From: Pectobacterium versatile
GTDB lineage: Bacteria; Pseudomonadota; Gammaproteobacteria; Enterobacterales; Enterobacteriaceae
DNA length: 64,000 nt
Direction: 5' to 3'
NCBI RefSeq assembly: GCF_020166435.1
Contig: NZ_JAINZP010000020.1
Coordinates: 17,378 to 81,377 of the forward strand
Shown here in pieces: positions 33,401 to 42,089 of the stretch. How positions within the stretch are numbered: position 1 is the stretch's first letter; every line of letters begins with the position of its first letter. Position numbers and translations under genes: made by a program. The notes below the pieces were generated by a model. That model ran no database searches and was not told where the DNA came from. It saw only the letters and a list, made by a program, of their open reading frames with translations.

Positions 33401-35535
33401 CTTTTGTTATTACTAAAATTAACTCCTGATAGGTTTATATTTCCTCCTGCATTTAGAGAAAGGGTCTCCTCTGCCTGGAGTGAAGCATATTGGCGATTTC
33501 CGGAATCACTAAATAGAGTTGATGAATCAGTTTCGTATACGATATCACTTTCACGACTGGTAATGTTTATGTTTCTTGCTCTTAATAATGAAGTTCTCGA
33601 TAATATAGATATCCCTGAGCTAATGTTTATATCATTTTCTTTTGATAAAATGTGAGCATTTTTAATATTTGTCAAAGTTTGTGATATCAAGTTTGTGTCG
33701 CTATCAGATTCTATTGTTCCATTAATATTCATCGATCCAGCTTGTAATAATACATTTCTCCCTTTAATGTTTATTTTTTCCAATGATGTAAATATTGATG
33801 ATGCTTGAGATGTTAGTTCTTTGGTTCTGAATATATCAATAATCTGTTTAAAATCTGCAACCACATTCTCAGTTGCATGTACCTTTGCCGATAACAGCTG
33901 TTCGCCTTTGAAGGCACTCTCTTTATCTTTGACCTTATAATAAGCAAGAATTAGTGGCATGCCATCATCAAGGAAGGTTGTACTGGCGGATTGTGACGTA
34001 TTTGAGCGTCTGACAGACTGCTCCTGTGCGGTTTCCGAACGAAAATTCGTTATATGCTCAGTTTGCTTAAACAAGGGGGAAGTATTTAAAAATGTTTGCC
34101 CAGTCAGAAATATATTACCAAAGGATTTTAAACTACTGGCGTTATTTTCCAGTTGAGTCGCATTAATATAGAGATTTTTTCCGCCATGAATTTCAGCTTC
34201 AGGTGTTAAGGTGGTAAATTCCCCCTCAATCTCTTTTTTAGCAATAGATGGGATATACGTTGTCGCATCGGAAAGTGCGCGAAGCGGTAATTCCTTCTCA
34301 ACATTAAGGTTGGCGTAAGTTAAGTCCTTCTTCTCTTTTACAACGATCTTATCTCTGACGTTTTTAAGTGAACCCGTCCGAATCACCAAATCCCCGGTAT
34401 TGGTTTTAATCGTCCCCGAACGGTTTTCGACCTTAACGCCTTTGTTTCCCGTCGCGTCTTTTTGGATCCACAGATTGTTGTTGGCCTGAATGGTGGCCTG
34501 TGTGTTGGTCAGGGTATCGTTGAACAGGCGCATATCTTCGCCTGCTATAATATTCCCTTTGTTATTCAATACGGTACTGGCAAGCGTGATATCACGATCG
34601 CTTTTCACCGTATTGCCTGCGGCAATATCGACCTGCTGTGCATTCAAATTAAGATCGGTTTTCGCGTGAACATTACCGAGCTGGATTTTACCTTTGCTAT
34701 CTAGCGTAATGCCCTGTTGAGAACTGGTCAGGTTAGCGACGTTAGCGCCAACGCCGTCTTCGGTTGCCACGAGCCGGATGCGCTCTGCATACATGCCGCC
34801 GAGCGCTTTGGTGTCAACTGCCAGCTGTGGTTTGGCACCTTCTCCGGCGATGGGGGCGATTGTGCCGGTTTTGAAATCGACCCGATTGCTGCCTTGAGTC
34901 AGCGTCAGGTTTTTCGCATTGATTTTGCCGTTCAGTTCGGTTGCCCGGCTGAGGATATCGACATAATCCGTTGCTGAACCGTCCAGGCCTTTGCCACCAA
35001 TGGTGATGCTGCCTTTTTTCACTTCCAACGCTTCAAGTGCGCCTTGCTGGTCTAACACCGGTTTCCCTGTCGTCAGCGTGGCGGAAGGCGTATTGATGAA
35101 CCCACATCCATCACAGGTGATGCCGTTCGGGTTGGCAATCAATACGTTGGCTTTATTCCCGAAGACTTCTATCTTCCCTTGCAGGTCTGAGCGGGTGGAG
35201 CCCGTCACCTCGTTGATAATCAGATCGGCCGCTTTGCCATTGAGGTTGGCGTTAGCGTTTACCTGTCCGGCCAGCTGCGATTTCCCAGCAACGGTACTGT
35301 TGTTGAGCACAGCACCGGGTGTCCCGACGCTGAAGTCTTTATAGGTGTTGTGAGAAACACCTGCCGCATTTGGTGTTGCGATATTGATGACCGGTACGGC
35401 ACCCGCGTTGTTGACCTGCGTGCGTGGGCCGTCTGGCGTGAGCGCCGCAAACGCGGGGTGTAACGGTTGGATCGCGGTCAGGTAGATCAGCAGATAGCTA
35501 AGTCCACGTGTGGCGCGGTTATTGAATTTTTCCAT
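30445..35535 (-). CDS. cdiA: CdiA/HecA-type two-partner secreted exoprotein with ParB/Srx-like C-terminus
   Basis: A 1696-residue filamentous exoprotein, short for CdiA. The N-terminus (RGLSYLLIYLTAIQPLHPAFA) is an extended signal peptide; residues about 32-290 form the TPS haemagglutination domain with GFINTPSATL and NPNGITCDGCG, which engages the CdiB partner. A beta-helical repeat shaft follows. Near residues 1250-1460 lies a hydrophobic, Gly/Ala-rich pretoxin region (DUF637-like, AAAGALAAELAAI). No VENN motif was found. The last 100 residues contain YVSEGNHRMAAALELY (about 1647-1661), resembling ParB/sulfiredoxin-fold nuclease toxins. It follows cdiB by 39 bp and is coupled to cdiI. It could be annotated hecA if its role is adhesion. 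Confidence 0.88.
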   Translation of the reverse strand: MEKFNNRATRGLSYLLIYLTAIQPLHPAFAALTPDGPRTQVNNAGAVPVINIATPNAAGVSHNTYKDFSVGTPGAVLNNSTVAGKSQLAGQVNANANLNGKAADLIINEVTGSTRSDLQGKIEVFGNKANVLIANPNGITCDGCGFINTPSATLTTGKPVLDQQGALEALEVKKGSITIGGKGLDGSATDYVDILSRATELNGKINAKNLTLTQGSNRVDFKTGTIAPIAGEGAKPQLAVDTKALGGMYAERIRLVATEDGVGANVANLTSSQQGITLDSKGKIQLGNVHAKTDLNLNAQQVDIAAGNTVKSDRDITLASTVLNNKGNIIAGEDMRLFNDTLTNTQATIQANNNLWIQKDATGNKGVKVENRSGTIKTNTGDLVIRTGSLKNVRDKIVVKEKKDLTYANLNVEKELPLRALSDATTYIPSIAKKEIEGEFTTLTPEAEIHGGKNLYINATQLENNASSLKSFGNIFLTGQTFLNTSPLFKQTEHITNFRSETAQEQSVRRSNTSQSASTTFLDDGMPLILAYYKVKDKESAFKGEQLLSAKVHATENVVADFKQIIDIFRTKELTSQASSIFTSLEKINIKGRNVLLQAGSMNINGTIESDSDTNLISQTLTNIKNAHILSKENDINISSGISILSRTSLLRARNINITSRESDIVYETDSSTLFSDSGNRQYASLQAEETLSLNAGGNINLSGVNFSNNKSTEFIAGKDISITNSIYDLTTHQRRIETTQQNNQKIFENAFFKLNDLFSNGNILAKAKGNLTLSGVSLTAAKGIDLIANGMITIDAKTVGNIYSEFLPSTRTPSLSSRLNTGGDLLINAGNTINIKSANLSANNITLLAGNTISLLSTAYSAIAEPDEDNRDDRHVTTQINARKNLTLATNGDLIASGSSLTSTGDMTLSSNGKVELNALQNHSVREGDKEFNESITQQNVVLNSGGVLTLLSSSSILFQATSLLAKGAMDVAAKGGFLYAQAMEETNHYEKESSSRTWYGKKKKGKQTYHNVSQKVTEFTAGSDINLLSRDDSIYEASIIEAGKNAKLTSTQGKVIFKAVKNTTFEQTITTSKGFFIKNSDRGYTKDTWLLPSIHAGGQFTVDAATGVSAAVKTRNAQSLQNALLILSNTPGATWLKGLNTRKDVQWNTVQDAYSSWNHTTQSLNPVVGAVIAIAVAAVTAGTGLAATAGQLAAGAVGTGASATTVAVVSGAAYSGMTALTSQAAVALVDNKGNLSKTFQAMSSSDSVKSLVTSMVIGGALAGFDEVMQFSQATNGTTVIDPAKAKLPMLSNGDWSKVAQRVAGQSVISSSLGTAINGGSFKDNFTTALLSNIGSQINAEGAKFIGDKGEVLGLPMDDPRRVISHAVIAGVAAEIGGGNAKGAAAGALAAELAAISLGNTFVDPALREIQITSTGRIIGALAGAAITGKASGVNSGASAAESVLQFNFLMHEEPKTLAEKYAACKDSVCESNVRKEMNQISVKNQEIFEGCRAAGNATCINDMLYGISTASGYNELEKQIGFDLSNQFRDMGLNAYERFNSCGMDISYSCGLTLFAKDAAGELAGYALFGLAGKYLSPVIKGYISEIGSLSSRGSLPNIKSLQVGLREPHQIDFIKNDMQNGKYLYSDPKGIIAGFVDNNGRYYVSEGNHRMAAALELYKETGDATFVNSLLKNGVWTKTNTVPADAKLMPKRK

Positions 35536-35574
35536 GTGACTTTCCTTGTTTTCCTTTTGCTGTGAATAAAACGC

Positions 35575-37257
35575 TTAATCAAAAAGTGCCGTAACGGGGA
35601 GGGCGACTTGCCAGTAAACGACAGCGTTATCGGGATGGAGATTGTCTGGGAAATGCAGCGGCACACCGAGCGACACCGACTGGCTTACCCAACGTGAAGA
35701 CGCGGACAGACCAACGGAAGCGCCGGTCATATTGCCGCCATCAACTTTGCCGGTTTTCCCGGCGATCCATCCGCTATCCACTGCTGTTGTGAGCGTGATA
35801 TCACCCAGAAGCGGTAGCGTGGCGAATTGCCAGTTCACTTCGTTGCGCCAGTAGAAACCCCGATTGCCGGTCAGCGTTTGCTCTTTAAATCCCCGGACGG
35901 AATACTCGCCGCCGAGCGAGACGCGTTCGCTGGTATACAGGTTGTCCGGCGTGGTTTGGCCGTAGAAGGAGGTCAGCAAGTACAGCGAGGGTGCAAGCGG
36001 GTAGAAATAGCCGCTGCTGACGCTAAATTTACGGAACTCGCTGCGTGGCAGGCCACTGTTTTCCTTTGTGTCATCCGTCGCGCCCCAGCTCCTCAAGCCG
36101 TGGCTCAGCATCGGGTTGAGCGTAAAATATCCACCTGCCAGCGTGGTGCTGTAGCTGAGTCCAATACTGGCGCTGCTGACCGTAGGGCTGCTGACTTCAA
36201 GGCGTTCGCCTGCCATGCGGTTCTCGGTGCGTCGACGAGAAAGCGCGCTATCCAGCGCCAGCTTTTGCTTCCCATCCCGATAGAGCGTTCTGTTGAGGCT
36301 TAGGCGGTGGGTATTGCTTTGGCCTTCATAGCGATATGCGCTGCTGCCAATCGGGATCGGCTGGAAAAAATCGTTCCAGGCGTATTGATAGCCGAGTGTC
36401 CAGTAGCCATAAGGCAAGGACATCCCGCCCGATAAGGCTTTGCTGCCGTAGCGATGGTTGAATGCGCTATCACGGCTGGCGGTGAGCCACCAGCGGTCAG
36501 CGAGCCGCAGCGGGTTATCGAGCGTGAGATGAGTGGAAAGCTGTTCGCGGCCCGTGCTTTTTTGTCCGCTGTTGTCCGTGCTGAGAGACAAGGCCACAGG
36601 GCGAGATTGCGTGGTGCGTTTTAGATAAACAATCGAACTTCCGGCTTGTTTTCCCGGCTGAATATCAATCGCCACCTGCCGTGAAGGCAAGCGATTAAGC
36701 TGTTCCATCCCTTGTTCGATATCGCGCAGATTAAGAATACGTCCTTCCAGCCCGGGGAATGCCATCTTGATTGCCAGTGGTGTTTCCCCTTCCATGCGGA
36801 TGGCTTCTATTTTTCCCTCGCTGACGCTGATGATGAGCGTGCCTCCAGAGAGGTCTTGCTCCTGTAAATAGGCCTGACTGGTGACAAAGCCGTGATTGAG
36901 GTAGGTGTTAGTGGTTTCCCTCACGGCGTTATGGATGGTGACTAAATCAAGGCAGCGATTTTGGTAGCGTTGCTGAAGAGCGGTCCGATCTTTCGTCGAG
37001 AGGGCGTCTGCACCGTGAAAGACAATGCTTTGGATAGGGAAGCAGACGGCATCCTTTGCTGTTGATGCTGTGACCGTGGGTATCGTTAAGTTGGTGCTGT
37101 TTTCCAACGATAAACGCTGCTGCTTGGCCTGCTCCAATAATGCTTTTTGCTGGAGTTCTAGCGCATCTCGATCCGTTGGGCTGATGGCGGTAGCGGCAAA
37201 GGCTGAGCTGCTGAGGCTCAAAAAAATAATGCTTATAAAAGAAAGGGTTTTACACAA
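35575..37257 (-). CDS. cdiB: two-partner secretion outer-membrane transporter CdiB/HecB
   Basis: A 560-residue ShlB/FhaC-family (Omp85 superfamily) transporter. Signal peptide MCKTLSFISIIFLSLSSSAFA. An N-terminal helix/linker and two POTRA domains follow (about 70-215: CLDLVTIHNAVRETTNTYLN; GGTLIISVSEGKIEAIRMEG). The 16-strand barrel includes the conserved VRGF motif (GEYSVRGFKEQTL) and ends in ALPVTALFD. It exports the adjacent CdiA across the outer membrane. The gap upstream carries a Fur-box-like site. Confidence 0.92.
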   Translation of the reverse strand: MCKTLSFISIIFLSLSSSAFAATAISPTDRDALELQQKALLEQAKQQRLSLENSTNLTIPTVTASTAKDAVCFPIQSIVFHGADALSTKDRTALQQRYQNRCLDLVTIHNAVRETTNTYLNHGFVTSQAYLQEQDLSGGTLIISVSEGKIEAIRMEGETPLAIKMAFPGLEGRILNLRDIEQGMEQLNRLPSRQVAIDIQPGKQAGSSIVYLKRTTQSRPVALSLSTDNSGQKSTGREQLSTHLTLDNPLRLADRWWLTASRDSAFNHRYGSKALSGGMSLPYGYWTLGYQYAWNDFFQPIPIGSSAYRYEGQSNTHRLSLNRTLYRDGKQKLALDSALSRRRTENRMAGERLEVSSPTVSSASIGLSYSTTLAGGYFTLNPMLSHGLRSWGATDDTKENSGLPRSEFRKFSVSSGYFYPLAPSLYLLTSFYGQTTPDNLYTSERVSLGGEYSVRGFKEQTLTGNRGFYWRNEVNWQFATLPLLGDITLTTAVDSGWIAGKTGKVDGGNMTGASVGLSASSRWVSQSVSLGVPLHFPDNLHPDNAVVYWQVALPVTALFD

Positions 37258-37387
37258 AATGAACGCGATCCTTACGTTGATTTACATTTTGCGCTTATAT
37301 ACACAAATGCCTTATTCCGTGGCTAGGTAAAATCGATTTCCAATAGAAATTCGACAGAATACATTGAGAAACTTAATTTATGAGAAT

Positions 37388-37406
37388 AAAAATGATAGTC
37401 ATTATC
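37388..37406. promoter_or_regulatory. Fur-box-like site upstream of cdiB
   Basis: AAAAATGATAGTCATTATC matches the 19-bp Fur consensus GATAATGATAATCATTATC at 16 positions. It lies about 130 bp before the cdiB start, in the 249-bp gap between bcsC and cdiB, and could make cdiBAI iron-responsive. Prediction only. Confidence 0.55.
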
Positions 37407-37506
37407 ATTTTTATATATATGGGCAGATACCTATATCGCAAGATAGAGTAATTTTGATATTTATCATTGGGTTTCCGCTGTTCTGGAAACCCAATGAGGG
37501 GGAAGG

Positions 37507-40500
37507 TTACTTAAAGTCCGCGTACGGTGTAAGCGGCTGCGGTGGGCTGTCGAGATCGCCTTGCCAGCCAGAGGCGGAGTAGCGCAGGTAGATGAGGCCG
37601 TGGCTGGGGGTGTAGTCCTTCGCTTGCTGAATGTCGATACCGACACCCAGCGTCCAGTGTGAGCTGAGGCGGCGTTCGACGATGGCACGCGCCGTATAGC
37701 CGAAACCGGAACTGCTGCTGCCTTCTTCGATGGCGTCTCTGTCGGTGATCGCAGCGTTGCCAAGCAGGCCGACCAGTGGATAGCGCCGCTGATCTTTGGT
37801 GGAGGAACGTGACCACGACAGCGATCCGCCGAGTTCCCACGACCAGTTTTCCGTCCGCTGCCGATAGTTCACCGGCACGCCTAGCGAGAAGTATTGCTGT
37901 GGGCTGTAGTAGCCGCCCTGACCGAGCGAGTAACCGCTAAGATCCTTCTGGTAACGCCACCACATGCTGTTCAGGCCGACCGTGACGCGTCGGTTATCCT
38001 CGTTAATCAGCTTGTAGTAATAACCTGCCATCGCGCGGGCGCGGTCATTATCGGCCACGTTTTTACCCGTAATCTGGTGGACGCTGAAATCACTCCAGAC
38101 GCCGTGCGCTTCACCCCGATCGTAGCTCAGCCCGAGGCTGACGCCCGTCGCACGCACGCCGCCCCAGGTAATGCCAGTGCCTGGGTCTTTGGTGCCGCCG
38201 AAGGCGAGTAGTGAACTGGAGATCGGGCGGCGCGATGCCGTCGCGGTCCAGCCGATTTGCCGCCAGTCACCGCTGTAGCTTGCGCCGCCGACGACGTCGA
38301 CGACATCAAAGCCGAGCGGCGTGGTGCCGATGTCTGCTGACCAGCGATCGTTCTTCCAACCTGCGGCGACGCTGGTGCCGGTGGCTTTCTGCGATTTGCC
38401 GTCGAAGCAGTCCTGTGTGGCGCAGGTGCCGAAGGTTTCCCGATAGGCACCGTTGCTGTCTGGAGAGAAGGAACCCGCGTTCATCTGTACGGTATCAGTG
38501 CGGAAGAAGGCGCGGCCGTTGTACAGCGGCATCTCTATCTGCAACATGGTGTCGTGGGCGCTCAGGTCGGAAACGCCGCCGGTACCGCTCGAACTCCCGT
38601 AATCGTGATCAAGGGTGACGGTAATATCCTGCTTGCGGTACAGGTCCGCGGCATCGGCACGGATGCTGCGTTGCAGCCAGTCGTCCCCTGCCTGATTGCG
38701 TGTCAGCCGGGTGTAGTCATCGTCGCTTTGCGGCAGAGCGGGCGTGATGCCGCTGGCGACCATCGCCTGTTTATAGTCCTGCTGTGCCTGTTCAGGCTGA
38801 GATTGCTGTTGTTCAACGCGTGCCGCATCGCGATAGACCAGAGCCTTGGTCTGACCGACAGGCTCTTTCTGCGCGTCGATTTTTAGCTGGCGGAAAAGCG
38901 CCGTCGATTTTTGCGGATCCCCGACGGTTTGCCAGGCGTTGGCGACACGGCGCTGCGCATTGAGCGTATCAGCCGCCTGCATTGGAAGCTGGTTCAGGCG
39001 CTGGCGTGCGTCATCTTGCTGGCCCTGCGCGATAAACGCATCGATTTCACCCAGTTGCGCATCGGGATTCTGCGGCTCTCGCGTGCGGATGCGCTGATAA
39101 TCTGCCAGCGCCGTAGCGTATTCACCCCGAGCCAGCGCCCAGTCTGCCAGCAGGAGATCGATGCGAGTGTCAGCCGGTTGCTGGCGGAGGAAAGCGATAG
39201 CGGCGGATTCGTCATCCGCATCGCGTATCGCTTCCGCTTTAGCCAGCGTGGTTTGCATCGTCAAACGCTGAGATAAGTCGCGCATATCGTCGCTCCACTG
39301 CGCTGCGGGAAGCGTGTTCAGGTGAGCGAGTGCTTGCTCATCGCGATTGGTCGATGACAGGTAAAGTGAGTAAACGTAATTCTTTTCCGCGCTGGTTGGG
39401 GGTATGGACGTCGCACGCTGTACCACGCTGTCCGCCTGCTGCGTTTTTCCTAACTGGCGCAGCGTCTGTGCATAGCGATAGGCCAGCCACACATCGTTCG
39501 GATCCTGCTGGTTCGCCTGACGATACTTTTCCTCCGCCTGCGCCCACTGTTGCTGTTCTGAAAGCCGATCCGCCTGCTGTTTCAGGATATTGAGTTGTAG
39601 CGCAGTAAGTGTCTCCCGCATCGTGTTCTGCTGGCTGCGCGACAGGCTGTTGAGGTAAGTGAGTGCTTTCTCCGGCGACTGCCGCTGATAAATCCCGACC
39701 AGGCCGCGCAAGGCGTTGTCGTTGCCGGGTTCAAGGTGCAAGGCCTGCTGATAGAGCGGCTGTGCGGCGGCATCATTCTTACTGGCAACGGCGACATCAC
39801 CCAGACCAATTAGCGCATAGGCGTTGGTGTTATCCATCTGGCGTGCCTGCTGATATTTCTGCCGCGCCAGCGGGAGGTTGTTGGCTTTTAGCGCGTTGTC
39901 GCCTTCCGCAATCGTGGTCCAATATTGCGTGCTTTGGATGAGCCCTTCCCATTTACCGCTGTTGAGGCGATCAGTATCCGCCTGCAATGCTTTCTGGAAC
40001 TGTACCAGTGCTTTTGCCCGATCGCCTGCGCGCAGGTAAACCAGACCCACAGCGCCGATCAGCTCAGGGTCGTTGGGTGTGGCGGCCAGCGCCTTATTCA
40101 ACTCGATAAGCGTGGCGCTATTGCCGCCGCCGTCTTCAATCTGTGCCAGCGCGCGCAGCCGCCCCTGATAAACGGGATCGGCTAAGATTCCCTGCTGGCG
40201 GCTGAGCTCTTTACGTGCAGTCTCTGCCTGTTCGCCTTCATCAAATACGGTCAGAAAGCGGTTGAGTTCAGCCACACTTTGCGGCGTGACCAGCATCCGG
40301 CCAATGATTTCCAGCCATAGCGATGCGGCCTGACTGCGTCCGACGGGATCGTTAGACAGCTGTTGCAGTAAAGGGTAGGCCTGCTCGTTGCGATCCTGAC
40401 TGAAGAGCAGGCGTGACAGCGCCATGCGCAGCGGAACGTTGTCAGGGTAAACCTGATCCAGTGCTTCCAGTTGCTTAATCGCAACGGGTTCCTGATTCGG

Positions 40501-40986
40501 CAAACGAGAAACCAGACGCCAATACTCCACGGCGAGATCGAGCGTGGGCGGCTCGCCGTGAAAGAGCGTGTCGTACTGCGCTTTGGCTTCCGCGTAACGC
40601 CCTGCGGTAGACAGCAAGCGCGCCTGCTGTAATTGTTGACGTGCGGCTTCCTGCGTCAGCGCCAGCGCCATCTCTGCCTGACGGTAAAGCGTGGAGTCGG
40701 GTGCCACGGCCTTCAGTTTTTCTAACTGCTGGCGTGCCTGTGCCTGATCGCCTTGACGCAGCACTAGCCGTAATCTGGCAGCAATAACCTCGGGGTTATC
40801 CGGGTCGATAAGTTCCAGTCGATAGAGCGACTGGCGGACGAGATCGTCTTTGTTGCTGGCTTCTCCCAGACGCACCTGTTCCATCAGAAATTGCTCTGGT
40901 GACGCGGTTTCCGCGCTGTATGCCTGCGGCGCAGCAACCAGCAATAACGGGAGGAGGCGCAGCCAGTTTACGGTGTTGTTGTGCAT
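37507..40986 (-). CDS. bcsC: cellulose export outer-membrane protein BcsC
   Basis: A 1159-residue protein with a signal peptide (MHNNTVNWLRLLPLLLVAAPQAYS), a long TPR superhelix in the first two thirds (for example NAYALIGLGDVAVASKNDAAAQPLYQQAL) and a C-terminal beta-barrel domain (from about residue 820) ending LTPYADFK. The periplasmic TPR part guides the glucan; the barrel secretes it. ATG 40986 overlaps the bcsZ end by 19 bp; the frame is open to 41049, but that would give no proper signal peptide. Last gene of bcsRQABZC. Confidence 0.95.
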   Translation of the reverse strand: MHNNTVNWLRLLPLLLVAAPQAYSAETASPEQFLMEQVRLGEASNKDDLVRQSLYRLELIDPDNPEVIAARLRLVLRQGDQAQARQQLEKLKAVAPDSTLYRQAEMALALTQEAARQQLQQARLLSTAGRYAEAKAQYDTLFHGEPPTLDLAVEYWRLVSRLPNQEPVAIKQLEALDQVYPDNVPLRMALSRLLFSQDRNEQAYPLLQQLSNDPVGRSQAASLWLEIIGRMLVTPQSVAELNRFLTVFDEGEQAETARKELSRQQGILADPVYQGRLRALAQIEDGGGNSATLIELNKALAATPNDPELIGAVGLVYLRAGDRAKALVQFQKALQADTDRLNSGKWEGLIQSTQYWTTIAEGDNALKANNLPLARQKYQQARQMDNTNAYALIGLGDVAVASKNDAAAQPLYQQALHLEPGNDNALRGLVGIYQRQSPEKALTYLNSLSRSQQNTMRETLTALQLNILKQQADRLSEQQQWAQAEEKYRQANQQDPNDVWLAYRYAQTLRQLGKTQQADSVVQRATSIPPTSAEKNYVYSLYLSSTNRDEQALAHLNTLPAAQWSDDMRDLSQRLTMQTTLAKAEAIRDADDESAAIAFLRQQPADTRIDLLLADWALARGEYATALADYQRIRTREPQNPDAQLGEIDAFIAQGQQDDARQRLNQLPMQAADTLNAQRRVANAWQTVGDPQKSTALFRQLKIDAQKEPVGQTKALVYRDAARVEQQQSQPEQAQQDYKQAMVASGITPALPQSDDDYTRLTRNQAGDDWLQRSIRADAADLYRKQDITVTLDHDYGSSSGTGGVSDLSAHDTMLQIEMPLYNGRAFFRTDTVQMNAGSFSPDSNGAYRETFGTCATQDCFDGKSQKATGTSVAAGWKNDRWSADIGTTPLGFDVVDVVGGASYSGDWRQIGWTATASRRPISSSLLAFGGTKDPGTGITWGGVRATGVSLGLSYDRGEAHGVWSDFSVHQITGKNVADNDRARAMAGYYYKLINEDNRRVTVGLNSMWWRYQKDLSGYSLGQGGYYSPQQYFSLGVPVNYRQRTENWSWELGGSLSWSRSSTKDQRRYPLVGLLGNAAITDRDAIEEGSSSSGFGYTARAIVERRLSSHWTLGVGIDIQQAKDYTPSHGLIYLRYSASGWQGDLDSPPQPLTPYADFK

Positions 40987-42083
40987 TGGCTGCCTCGAGA
41001 CGGTAAAAGTTGACCTTGTGAAGTGAAGCGATAGCGCTTCTGATCCCATCCCTGACCAAAGAGCGTCAGAGAGGCGGAGAAATACGCATCGTCACCCGGT
41101 GGATTGGCGGCGAGCCGCTGGCGCTGGACGGCCAGCGCATCCGGTTGACGGGATAGCATCGGAAGCAGTGAGGCAGAAAAGCCTACCGATCCCTGTCCGG
41201 TGACGGTGCCCGTCGCGGTATCCGCTTTTTCAGGCGGTAGTCCTTGCTGGATCGTCTGCTGAATCATCGGCTGAAACTGTTTGAGTAAGTCGGTTTTCCC
41301 TCTGCTGCTGTCGGCCATCATCCCCGCCCACAGATAGACGCGGATGGCGTCATAGCTGCCGACATTGGGTTTGGTGGTATCGGGCTGCCAGCCTTTGCCT
41401 TTTTGCCAGATGACCCAATCAGGCGAGAACCCTTTCGGCGCGGTTTCTAACAGCAGGCGCTGCGTGGTGCGCTGCATCGCTTTCCATTTCTCACCCAGCG
41501 GAGCAAATCGAGCCAGCAACTGTGGCGGAAGATAGCTGGGGTTCAAGCGCCAGCTCTCTTTCTCTGCGAAACCCACTTTTCCGGGTAATAGCATCACGCC
41601 CAGCCCCGGAATCGTCACCACCTCTTCCTTGGCGATACGCGCGAGCAGCGTGGTGCCCAGCGTCTGATAGCGTACTTCTTTCCACAGCCGACCGGCTTCA
41701 AGCAGGTTATAGGCAATCCACAGATCGGCATCGGAAGCTGAGTTCGGATCCAGCACCGTCCACTGCTTATCCGTGTTCTCTCCCCACAGCCAGGCGGGCA
41801 GATGAGCGCTCAAATCGCCTGCGGACAGGTTGTCTTCCGTCCATTTCAGAAGACGATCAAACATCACGCGATCGTTGGCGACCAGTGCAAAGAACATGGC
41901 ATAGCTTTGCCCTTCGGACGTGGTGATTTTGTTGGGTGTTGAGGTATCAATCACCCGCCCTTCCGCGCTGATGTAATGCTGCTTGTACTGCTCCCAGGCT
42001 GGCCAGTCGCAGACGGCGGCGGTGGCCAGGGAAGCCCATAGCCACAGCAGCGTGGGGATCAGGTAGCGCAGCACGCGCGGCAT
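40968..42083 (-). CDS. bcsZ: periplasmic cellulase BcsZ (GH8)
   Basis: A 371-residue endo-1,4-beta-glucanase. Signal peptide MPRVLRYLIPTLLWLWASLATA, then VCDWPAWEQYKQHYISAEGR. GH8 features include TTSEGQSYAMFFALVAND with the catalytic Glu, and VGSYDAIRVYLWAGM with the Asp. It trims glucan in the periplasm and is needed for efficient cellulose output. 6 bp after bcsB. Confidence 0.96.
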   Translation of the reverse strand: MPRVLRYLIPTLLWLWASLATAAVCDWPAWEQYKQHYISAEGRVIDTSTPNKITTSEGQSYAMFFALVANDRVMFDRLLKWTEDNLSAGDLSAHLPAWLWGENTDKQWTVLDPNSASDADLWIAYNLLEAGRLWKEVRYQTLGTTLLARIAKEEVVTIPGLGVMLLPGKVGFAEKESWRLNPSYLPPQLLARFAPLGEKWKAMQRTTQRLLLETAPKGFSPDWVIWQKGKGWQPDTTKPNVGSYDAIRVYLWAGMMADSSRGKTDLLKQFQPMIQQTIQQGLPPEKADTATGTVTGQGSVGFSASLLPMLSRQPDALAVQRQRLAANPPGDDAYFSASLTLFGQGWDQKRYRFTSQGQLLPSRGSQCTTTP

Positions 42084-42089
42084 GGTGCG

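Noticed and set aside
37894..39276. Plus-strand frames opposite bcsC, including an Arg/Ser-rich one at 38211-38618
   Set aside because: Biased composition typical of the complement of a GC-rich gene; bcsC is intact on the other strand.
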